From: Nematostella vectensis
Taxonomy: Eukaryota; Cnidaria; Anthozoa; Actiniaria; Edwardsiidae
Assembly: GCF_932526225.1 (NCBI RefSeq)
Contig: NC_064044.1
Span: 16,245,453 to 16,309,452, forward strand
DNA: 64,000 nt
Reading direction: 5' to 3'
Under the pieces are notes generated by a model, which saw only the letters and a program-made list of their open reading frames with translations, was not told where the DNA came from and searched no databases. A program made the position numbers and the translations under genes. The first letter of the stretch is position 1, and every line of letters starts with the position of its first letter. Of this stretch, positions 50,044 through 59,168 are shown one piece after another.

Positions 50044-53000
50044 TTGTTGTTGTTGTTATTATTATTACTATTACTATTATCATTATTATGATTATTATGA
50101 TGATGATGACGACAACTACTACTACCACTATTACCTCCCATGTTAACCAAAGCAGCTCGCTGTACATTTGGCAGCCATCCTTTCCATAAGCCACGGAACC
50201 CATACTTGTCAACAATGTTTCTGAATGCATGAAATGTGCCTCGGACACTAGAAATGGGATAAAAGCTTAGCTAATAATTACAAAGACTCATTAACATAAA
50301 TTAATTTCCATCTGCCCCCTTTCTCCCTTTCTTTTTTCAATTCAGTGACATACCGAGGGGGGCGTTTCTCTATCAGTACCCTACGACCCTCCATTTGCAT
50401 CTGAACTTTGACGAGATCTGTAGGACTTGATATGAATTGACCCAGTGCACCCGCCGACATGCCACTGATTACTGACTTCCTGCAAACATAGGTCAACATT
50501 AAGCTAAACACAATTTGGTAATGACTTACATCGCATAGGTCAACATTGTTAGGCTAAACACAACTTGGTAATTACTTACAACACAAAGGTCAACATTGTT
50601 AAGCTAAACACAACTTTGTCATTACTTACAACACATACATCAACATAGTTAGGCTAAACACATCTTGGTAATTACTTACGAAAGTACATACAATTGTTAA
50701 GTTTTGTATACAACTGTTATGACCCGTGGAATCACAGGGGGGGGGGGGGGGGGAAGGGGCAAAGGTGCATCAGCATATGGGCTCTCTCACCTCTGCTGAA
50801 TGGGGTTTGGTTTCCCAGTCGAGACATGGATTGTATTTTGCTTTTTCTCAGAAACCTTTTCTTAGCCATGTAATTTGACTTTTTGGAACAGATGTGAGCT
50901 TTCTAGAAGCTTGTGTTCCTCAGTTTCAGGATGGGACAAGGATTTTAAGAATATGGTTTGTACTATATAAGTACTATTACAGTGAATGGTCACATGATTA
51001 TTGCACCAGCACTACACTTTCATCTCACCATAAAGGAAACCTCCCATCAGGATCTCTCTTTAGCACATTATTACGAAGGAATTCATAAACAGTCATCCTA
51101 GATCCAGTATAAACTATAAATCAACAACACCATGGATTAGTGGATTGTGGATACCACAGCATTTGTGAGAGGAGCTTTAAAAGGTCTAGAAAATGAGCTT
51201 TGTGAGGAGTGGGGTGGGGTGTGTGTGGGAGTGGGGTGGGGTGTGTGTGTGTGGGAGGGGGCGGTACTCACCGACATGCCTCATTATTGCAGGGGTAACT
51301 CCTTTCCATAAATTCTTAAGACCTTCTTCTTCAACTGGTGGCATGTAAAATAGCATTGTTAGTGTCTTTAGACTTTTAAGGGAGAGTCAGGACAAACAAC
51401 AGCCACAACTGCTAAGAGGTACAGGCTTGCAAAGTAAAGGGTTAAAATAGAGGCAGCCCAATTATAGCATCTCGCTTGTGATAACACAATAAACATTACA
51501 CATTTTCTGTGCTGGCAGTTTTACTGATCACACAATAGCTTGCTTTATACAGTACTTCTGGAATATACAGAATGTGCTTCTTTTAGCTAAATTCACTAGT
51601 GCTATCCCCCACTGTACTCTCTAATACCAGCAAACAGACTACCTTGATTACAGCTAATGACAACGAGTTCATTTTGTCTGATTGGATTTAAAAGTACAGG
51701 CTTCTCCAAGCCGGGAGCGAGAGTTTTCTCGCTACTCACGGGCTTCACACTCTGCAATCTTGAACCTGTATGACAATCATGTTGGTCTCACTAGGCTTCT
51801 CTGCAAGAAATGTCCTGTTTAACCCTGGTTCAGGCAGAATGAGCCCTCTCTAAGAGTAATTTCACTTACTGCTAGAATGAGCCCTCTCTTAGAGTAATTT
51901 CACTTACTGCTAGAATGAGCCCTCTCTAAGAGTAATTTCACTTACTGCTAGAATGAGCCCTCTCTAAGAGTAATTTCACTTACTGCTAGAATGAGCCCTC
52001 TCTAAGAGTAATTTCACTTACTGCTAGAATGAGCCCTCTCTAAGAGTAATTTCACTTACTGCTAGAATGAGCCCTCTCTAAGAGTAATTGCACTTACTGC
52101 TAGGATGAGCCCTCTCTAAGAGTAATTTCACTTACTGCTAGAATGAGCCCTCTCTAAGAGTAATTTCACTTACTGCTAGAATGAGCCCTCTCTAAGAGTA
52201 ATTCCACTTACTGCTAGAATGAGCCCTCTCTAAGAGTAATTTCACTTACTGCTAGAATGAGCCCTCTCTAAGAGTAATTTCACTTACTGCTAGAATGAGC
52301 CCTCTCTAAGAGTAATTTCACTTACTGCTAGAATGAGCCCTCTCTAAGAGTAATTTCACTTACTGCTAGAATGAGCCCTCTCTAAGAGTAATTTCACTTA
52401 CTGCTAGAAGTGTCAAATCGCGGGTTGGTTCAACTACTGAACTTTCATTGAATACAAGACCTGGTTTACTCAATGGAAGCCAATATGGTGCTAATAAATC
52501 TCAGTTGACGTTTACATGAACAATTTATTTGAATCGCTTGCAGAACTCCTGTATGTATTCTAAGTGAGTATCAGTAAGTCTTCTATTACACGGTACGAGT
52601 TCCCGTTTGTCAAATGGTTTGTCCCGGTCTGTTTGCAAACACTGTGTTCGCAGCTGTTCGCGAACATACGTCCACATGTTCGAGAGCGGTATTGTACTTG
52701 TAAGCCATCGTCCGTTGCCAGCTGGGCTATGCAACACAAGTCTGGGCTCCCCAGTCAATCGGGCTGCTAAAGCACTGTGAGAGAGTCCAATGCCATGCGA
52801 TCAAGTTCATAATGCAGATGCCTTTACAGTGTGACACCAGCTATAAGACAAGGCTGCAGATGACCAACCTACTACCCCTCTTGTACTGGCATGAGTACCT
52901 AGACCTTATATTCTTTTTTAAAGCCATAAACAAACTTGTACATATTGACAGTGATGCTTTGCCTACCACTAGAAACTATTCTAGGGCCACCAGATCCTCT

Positions 53001-56000
53001 AACTTAACAAGCTACATTCCAAAGAAATGCAGAATTCTAACAAATCATATATTTTTGTGAGTGCTGCTGGCACTTATGACTTCTTCCCAGAAAATCCGAG
53101 ACATGAAAATGTCACACTTAGCATGTACAGACGCATGTTGATGAGTTATTATACAGAAGCACTTTCTAATGTTTTTAATCTGGAGGATCCAAAGACCTGG
53201 AAGTCTGTGTGCCTCAAGTGTAATGAAGCATGTGGTCTCATCCTTGGGCCCATGTGCTGCTATTAAATTTTAAATATGTTTTAATTTTGAGGGGAACAAT
53301 GTTATTGGCCCAGTCTGTAATGGCTCCCCGGCCTGTGTTTCGTTTTTGTCAAATAAAATAAATAAATAAATAAATGAATATGTGATTGTGCAATATGTTA
53401 AGATTAACAAGAATTGCCTTATAAACAGCAGTTTTTTTTGTTTATTTAGCCTGCTCACCAGCTACCAAACCTTTAAAGCACATTTTATTCTCATTTTTAA
53501 CTAGATATTTTTGGTGTGTGTTACTCTAACATGAGTAGCTATAGCTCTGTATACGCTATTAATTTATAGCTAAGAATTTGGGAGAATTTGTTTCCCAGCC
53601 TAAAATGAGAAACAATATTGATGTTTCATTTGAAAGATACTGTATGACTGTTATATTAACCCTACCATAGTGCATGTTTAATCAATACGCTACTGCTCAG
53701 TTTGCAACGGCTACAGCAAAGAATGGCTTGCATTTTAAAACACTTTTTTTAGTTTTCATGCTTGGGCAAATGCTATGGTAATTTTCTGAAAGAAATGCAA
53801 TGAAAGTTGGGCATAGCCATTTAGTTGTATGAGATAACTAACATTTTTTCCATTGGTATTATGGGCTTTCTTGCAAAATTATGCAAGGTGAAGTAAAGCA
53901 CCATTTATAGTTCGCTGGCAGGCATTTCTAGTAAATAGGAGTACTTACCAATTCCAGTAGCAGTTTTGATCATCCCACGATAAGCTACAGGTTGTGTGCT
54001 TGAAGAGGCGACCATTGATGCTCTCTCTCCCTGTATCTGCAGCCGAGTCTTGGTAATGTCCAAAGGAAATGTCACTAAAGTCACAATACATGTGAGCAAA
54101 GCTTATAAAATCCAATTAAGAGAAGCAATCAGAAAATGAGTCACTCAGGAACACTTCTCCCAAGTCTGCGGGGTAGGGTGGGGGCAATATAAAGCTAAAA
54201 AAGAATTTGGCTTGACCCGAGAGGTCGGACACCTTTCTTTCTATTCTGCCCTGTTTTCAATATAATTTATTCTACCAAATAAAAGAAGCTTTTGTGATGC
54301 AACTCACACGTTCTTACACCAAGTATAAAGAGCCAAGTATTGGCTACCTTTCCCCAATACTCTCCTTGGTACAGATGGGGAAAACCCTAATGTTTTGGTG
54401 AAGGAATTCAGCTTGTAGCCATCCAGTATTTTTATGCTGGAAACACTTCTAACAGAGATCAACTCTAAACTGGAAAAAAACTTATTAAGTGGAAACGTCT
54501 TAGGGTCCTGACCCCGTACGCAATTCTGCTCAAGGTTAAACCAATCAGCTATCGAGCTATGATTTGGGGTTTGCATGGCGCAGATCTGCGTGGTTTGAGC
54601 CAATCAGACATTATAGATCTCGGTCACATCAAGGAGGTGTTGACATACAAAAACCAGACTACTCTGTATGACATAAATATCTGATTATTACATGTCAACA
54701 GAGGTCAAAGCCTTTGTTAATTCTCAAACAAAAGGTAAAACAAAACCTCTGAAAGTCTGAACGAAAACACCTTCTTTGACTAAATACAATAAGCTAAAAA
54801 GGAGCGACATTATTTCCACAGGTCTTCTTTTATTATTATAGTTTCTCAAATTGATACTTTTTGTGTTTGATATGTGTATCATTTTTAGCTTACTTGAAGG
54901 GTGCTAATTTGGCGGGATTGTTTTGGCGCGTTAAGAACAGTGTCCTCAAATACTGGAACATCCTTCATGTATCTCCTCCTTAGAGTAAATCGATTAACTC
55001 CAATATAATGCCTTCCTTATTTTCGGAGTTTATGATATTTCTTTAAATACCTTGTATCCCAGAAGAGTCCTTGCATTATTTTCCAATTTCAACTGGAAGC
55101 TTGGCAAGCCTTAATTGGCCACGGCGGACTTGTTACTTTGCTTTCGTTGTAAATGTGCATGCAACCATACAAATATCCATCTTTGGTCGCTTAACAGTAA
55201 ACTCGGAATGATCAAGCCGGCTTTAACGTGAGGCAACGCGAGTTGGAGTGCTTATCATTGCAAGTGGTCACAAGACACAAAGCGCAGTCCTGCGCTTGCA
55301 TTAGCCAATAATGATTATTCACTTCCTTTAGCGCAGGACTGCACATGTATCCGCGAATCCCGTATTTAGCGTAATATCTGAACCCACGTGAACTGCTACC
55401 TAGCAGAGCAGCTATGCCACTTGGTTTTTCTACTCAGCTTAGTTTCGTATTTTCAATAAAAAATATTGATTAAAAATAAACATGTCACTATATAGTTATG
55501 AAAGTGAAGCGAAACGGGAAAACTTGTTCTTAAGTCTTCTCCAACAAATCCAAGTTGAAACTCTTCCAATGTAGCCCTGCGCTCGCATTAGCCAATAATG
55601 ATACAAGTATTCACTTCCTGTTGCGCAGGACTGCTCATGTATCAGCGAATCCCGTATTTAGCGTGATATCGGAACCCATGTGAACTTCTACCTGGCGCAG
55701 AGCAGCTTATGCCCTTGCACCTGCCACTTGGTTAATCAGTTTACAGATAATTGAGAAGTACTCTGGATATAGCGACACGTTTATTTTTAATCAATATGTT
55801 CCGATGTTACGCTAAATGCGGGATTCGCTGATACATGAGCAGTCCTGCGCTAAAGGAAGTGAATAATCATTATTGGCTAATGCAAGCGCAGGACTGCACT
55901 TTGTGTCTTGTGACCTTGTGTCTTGTGTCTTGTGATGATAAGCACTCTAACTCGCATTGCCTCGCGTTATAGCCGGCTTGATTATTCCGAGTTTACTGTT

Positions 56001-57682
56001 AAGCGACCAAAGATGGATATTTGTATGGTTGCATGCGCATTTACAACGAAAGCAAAGTAACAAGTCCGCCGTGGCCAATTAAGGCTTGCCAAGCTTCCAG
56101 TTGAAATTGGAAAATAATGCAAGGACTCTTCTGGGATACAAGGTATTTAAAGAAATATCATAAACTCCGAAAATAAGGAAGGCATTATATTGGAGTTAAT
56201 CGATTAACTCTAAGGAGGAGATACACGAAGGATGTTCCAGTATTTGAGGACACTGTTCTTAACGCGCCAAAACAATCCCGCCAAATTAGCACCCTTCAAG
56301 TAAGCTAAAAATGATACACATATCAAACACAAAAAGTATCAATTTGAGAAACTATAATAATAAAAGAAGACCTGTGGAAATAATGTCGCTCCTTTTTAGC
56401 TTATTGTATTTAGTCAAAGGGAGGTGTTTTCGTTCAGACTTTCAGAGGTTTTGTTTTACCTTTTGTTTGAAAATTAACAAAGGCTTTGACCTCTGTTGAC
56501 ATGTAATAACCAGATATTTATGTCATACAGAGTAGTCTGGTTATTGTATGTCAACACCTCCTTGATGTGACGGAGATCTATAACGTCTGATTGGCTCAAA
56601 CTGCGCAGATCTGTGCCATGCAAACCCCAAATCATAGCTCGATAGCTGATTGGTTTAACCTTGAGCAGAACTGGGTACGGGGTCAGGACCCTAAGATGTT
56701 TCCACTTAATAAGTTTTTTTTTCCAGTTTAGAGTTGATCTCTGTTTTCTACACATTCATGTGACAAAAACAAGGCAAATTCAAGTAATTTTCCAGTATAT
56801 TTTTCACGCATTTCTGTAACAATCAAACAATATCATTGAGGCCTTCAAAGACTTTATCATAAACTCTTATACCTTCTCTAGAAATATACGAATAAGAACT
56901 TGGGCTGCTTGTGAATAAATTAAGGCAAAAGTAAAATATTTCCCTATATCAACAAGAAATAAAACATCTCCCTGTGGATTATACAGCCTTGTTCAGGTTT
57001 CGATTTGAAATTATACACAAATTAATGATCCTTACCTAATCAAGAAACATAAACAAGTATTCAAGTCACTATACTACTAAATACGTTAACATATCGCGGA
57101 AATGCTCGACCGAGCTGTTTGAATTAATTATTAACCATGATGTTTATAATCCAATAACACAATTTTGTATTCAAAACAATCAATGTTTTCTAATGTCAAA
57201 GTAGAAATTCTCTGAACATCAATTTCGGGTTTAATTGATCGACTGCGTGAGTTCATCTCTACAACTTTCTTCTTGAAGTTTTAGACTTTTTAACAAAGAT
57301 CTTGCATAACTAAGTTCACTCATTCGTGAACTGTTTGTTTCTGTTGTGTAAGAAACGGTTAGAAGCTATCCCCTAGGGACGACTCGACTTAAGAACACCA
57401 CAAAAAATACAAAGAGAGTGACGCTACGCATTGCGAAAGGACCTGGAAAACCAAAACTTTTTGCGTGTTTGTATTCGGAGCAAAGGTCAAAGTGACGACT
57501 ATTTGCGTGTTGCAAGCCACGCAAGGAAGAACGAAAACTCTAGACGATCCAGCGTCGTATGGGAATATTTCGTGAGCTTGGGATAAAACAATTCATTTAT
57601 AACAAATACCTGTTTCTGCAACTGTAGCAGCTGCCGAGGAGAAGCCGAATTTTCGCAAAAATCCGTTCCTTTCGGCGGCCAT
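45847..57682 (-). CDS. SLC25A27: UCP4-like mitochondrial carrier (10 exons, 305 aa)
   Basis: Inner-mitochondrial-membrane carrier of the UCP4/SLC25A27 group (best match by eye; UCP5/SLC25A14-30 less likely). Minus-strand exons in transcript order: 57682-57610, 54074-53949, 51334-51272, 51113-51029, 50479-50354, 50247-50135, 47963-47879, 47391-47277, 46417-46358, 45918-45847. They sum to 918 nt, in frame with canonical splice sites. All three carrier signatures are present: [18 protein letters not shown] and TPADVIKTR, one per ~100-residue repeat. Family blocks [77 protein letters not shown] and [15 protein letters not shown] follow the human UCP4 order. Human UCP4 is 323 aa, longer at the N-terminus. 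Start ATG 57682-57680, stop 45849-45847. Its introns are unusually loaded with junction-derived repeats. Confidence 0.95.
46010..46325. repeat. 21-bp array in SLC25A27 intron 9, resembling the exon 9 donor
   Basis: About 14 units; on the minus strand GTGACGTATGCTGTAATGCAC and GACGTATGCTATAAGGCACG. The exon 9 junction 33 bp away is ACACGTATG|GTAAGGCAGC, matching ACGTATG..TAAGGCA apart from a 2-nt insertion at the junction. Confidence 0.9.
46471..47005. repeat. 45-bp minisatellite with a 135-bp higher-order period, SLC25A27 intron 8
   Basis: Twelve units of exactly 45 bp (CATCCAAAGAGAGCAGGACA...). Units differ mainly at one position: TTCACAACAG, TTCACCAG or TTCACATCAG type. From the third unit the types cycle C, A, T, i.e. 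a three-unit (135-bp) higher-order repeat. Frames of 180-236 codons through it are artefacts of the multiple-of-3 period. Confidence 0.96.
47101..47280 (-). repeat. Nine-fold 20-bp amplification of the SLC25A27 exon 8 donor
   Basis: On the minus strand the unit is CATGCTAGCT|GTGAGTATGT: ten bases identical to the end of exon 8 and the first ten of its intron. Nine GTGAGT donors lie 20 nt apart from 47277 leftwards. CATGCT/CTTGCT is the only variation. The right-most donor (exon end 47277) is in frame; reading past it meets TAG within the first repeat. Confidence 0.97.
47797..47876. repeat. 40-bp duplication abutting the SLC25A27 exon 7 donor
   Basis: Two identical 40-bp copies (GTTGCTATAGCTACACACTT...) end 1-2 bp from the exon 7 donor GTAAGG. 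Intronic sequence from donor position +3 was copied, not the GT. Confidence 0.93.
48157..48540 (-). repeat. 28-bp array derived from the SLC25A27 exon 6 donor
   Basis: About 13 copies; on the minus strand TTAACATGGGAGGTAAWGGT or GCCAACATGGGAGGTAA. The true exon 6 end is GGTTAACATGGGAG|GTAATAG (exon end 50135). One further copy sits at 49776-49785, right of an inserted transposon. Many copies preserve GAG|GTAAWG, a functional-looking 5' splice site. Confidence 0.93.
48527..49776 (-). mobile_element. Non-autonomous TIR transposon, copy B (SLC25A27 intron 6)
   Basis: Same family as 21620-22882 in reverse orientation. Right terminus TACGGAACTGGTCATCGTACTGTA at 49753-49776; left terminus ATGACCAGTTCCGTA at 48528. 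On both sides it abuts ACCTCCCATG repeat copies, so it inserted inside the exon 6 donor array. Confidence 0.85.
49795..50115. repeat. Trinucleotide microsatellites, SLC25A27 intron 6
   Basis: (TTG)n/(TTA)n at 49795-49830 and a long (ATA/AAT)n run at about 49987-50045, followed by (TTG), (TTA), (GAT) and (ACT) stretches. The nearest repeat is about 20 bp from the exon 6 donor. Confidence 0.95.
50485..50700 (-). repeat. ~50-bp array from the 3' end of SLC25A27 intron 4
   Basis: Four units sharing, on the minus strand, GTTTAGCTTAACAATGTTGA + CCTATG. The sequence leading into the exon 5 acceptor (GTTTAGCTTAATGTTGACCTATGTTTGCAG) is the last, shorter member. In the other copies the AG is replaced by TGTAAGTAAT, i.e. 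a donor-like word. Confidence 0.8.
51833..52412. repeat. 38-bp minisatellite, 15 copies, SLC25A27 intron 2
   Basis: Highly homogeneous unit (AATGAGCCCTCTCTAAGAGT + AATTTCACTTACTGCTAG). On the transcript strand every unit contains TTCTAGCA|GTAAGTGA, i.e. an AG and a consensus GTAAGT. I could not derive it convincingly from the exon 2 or 3 junctions. Confidence 0.95.
52525..52758 (-). other. Unrecognised 77-codon open frame in SLC25A27 intron 2
   Basis: Reads as a complex, non-repetitive peptide ([20 protein letters not shown]) and abuts the LINE fragment at 52764. It may belong to a mobile element or be chance. No splice structure supported. Confidence 0.25.
52764..53373 (+). mobile_element. 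3'-terminal LINE fragment (C-terminus of reverse-transcriptase ORF)
   Basis: Translates as [50 protein letters not shown] and, after a frameshift near 53060, [14 protein letters not shown] and [10 protein letters not shown]...CCY. This is the usual end of L2/CR1-like LINE ORF2 proteins. It finishes in a (AAAT)n tail at about 53350-53373. Truncated and dead. Confidence 0.8.
54451..56745. mobile_element. 2.3 kb foldback element with ~0.94 kb inverted arms, SLC25A27 intron 1
   Basis: Left arm 54451-55385 and right arm 55798-56745 are long, highly similar inverted copies. Outer ends read AACAGAGATCAACTCTAAAC and its complement. Flanking TTCT occurs on both sides (54447-54450, 56746-56749), a possible 4-bp target duplication. 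A third partial copy of the inner arm lies in the loop at about 55560-55700. No transposase frame. Confidence 0.92.
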
Positions 57683-59168
57683 GACTCACGACGAACGTGC
57701 CAGTGTTTGTGTGTCGTGTGGAGAACCGCTGGAGTGTATGGCATTGCGGGCGCGGGGGGAGGATTGGGGGAGGGGCGATTACGTAAGAAAGCAGAAAAAC
57801 AGTCTTTTTGAAGTCTAAAAGACGGAAAACATAAGTCCCTAGGCCTGTACTTTGCAACTTTGAGAGATAATTCTAAGAGGAGAGTACACAAGGAAAGCCC
57901 CCAAGTCATAGCAAGCTGTCTGAGTATATAAAAAATATAGTGAGGTGTATTTGGAATCGTATTTGGAATTTTCTATCGGAGCATTTTTGTTTATCGCCAG
58001 GGTTTGTTATATGCCCCCTTTAACGAGTTCCTCGCTAAATATGTATATAGGGGTCTTAGAGGGCGAAAGTAAACTGTATGGTTTTGTAAAATAAACAGAT
58101 TGCTTCGTTATTTGTCCGTCTCCGGCCGAGCCCTTTCCGATTACTTTTCGGGACCTCATCGGCTACCTGTTACAAGGCAGGTCGTTTGTCCCTCCTCTCG
58201 ACCTCCTTGGCTTGTAATCATGTCATGTTTTGATAACAAAAGTCACAAAATGAAGGTCAACGACCTGTTCCCAACACTGACAGATTTTGTAAAAGGTGCG
58301 TAGAAGCTGGATTATTTTAATTTTAGTGAAATTCTTGGCGCTCCTGGGTATATGATAATACAACACTTAGACGGCTGCTTCTCTATTACTTTCACTCCTA
58401 TGATTAATAAGTTAAAAGCCACAAGGTATTGAACATCAGTCAGAATCAAATAAATCTTGTGTAGAGTGAAATAATATCAGTAAATGGGCAGTTTTAGTGT
58501 CTGACCAAAACTATTTTGTGCAAAATTCTTATCCGGTGCGTTAAACTGCGACAAATTGAAATAACACATATTTTGTTCATATGTATTTTAGCGTCAAATC
58601 AGGACGTATTCGTTATTACTTGTTCGTTGTTCTTATTGATGGGTTAATTTTGTTTAATTTGGAGAGGCCATAGTTTTAGAACCAAATGGCCCTCGTTTTA
58701 AACAGGTAAAGCTCAAACCTGTGGCTTGATTTAAGAGCCTAAAAGCTCAGCGCTTGATTCAACAAGAAGACATTTTTCTGTTGTCATTTGTAATTCTTTC
58801 ATTTATGTTTAATTCTTCTGGAAATTTCCTGATTTTCTTCGCAAAGGCTGCATCGAACAACAAGGCGTCTCCAGAATGTTGAGGCCTAGTAGCCTAGTAG
58901 CCTCCTAGCCCCCTCCCCCCCCCAAAAAAAAATTGTCTAGCAGCTACTAACTGGATCGTGTTTTTTAGGATAATTACACATCCTGGAGCCAAGAGGAACC
59001 AGACGAAAAACACCAACATCTGATAATTAGAGAAAAGAACAAAATTTGTAGAAAAAAAGGAACTTTCTGAAAAAAGCTGTAGTGGGGGGAAAGGAAACGC
59101 TGTCATCTAGAGCGTTCATTCGAGCGGGGAGCTGGGTTCTAGCAAATTTGTGCATTTTGATAAACACG
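57683..59168. other. Divergent intergenic region between SLC25A27 and the SLC46 gene
   Basis: The two genes point away from each other over ~1.5 kb, so promoters are expected here. No clear core elements seen apart from a short G-rich stretch at 57747-57776. It contains a candidate plus-strand exon at 58220-58295. Confidence 0.5.
58220..58295 (+). CDS. Candidate alternative first coding exon for the SLC46 gene
   Basis: ATG at 58220 opens 25 codons (MSCFDNKSHKMK...) ending in G|GTGCGT. Joining to the acceptor-like TTCTAG just before CAAATTTGTGC (about 59142) would run in frame into the SLC46 start at 59169. Frame agreement has a 1-in-3 chance by accident, so weak. Confidence 0.3.

Noticed and set aside
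59082-59168. Longer N-terminus for the SLC46 protein from 59082
   Set aside because: The frame has no ATG there (it begins GTG); the first ATG is 59169.
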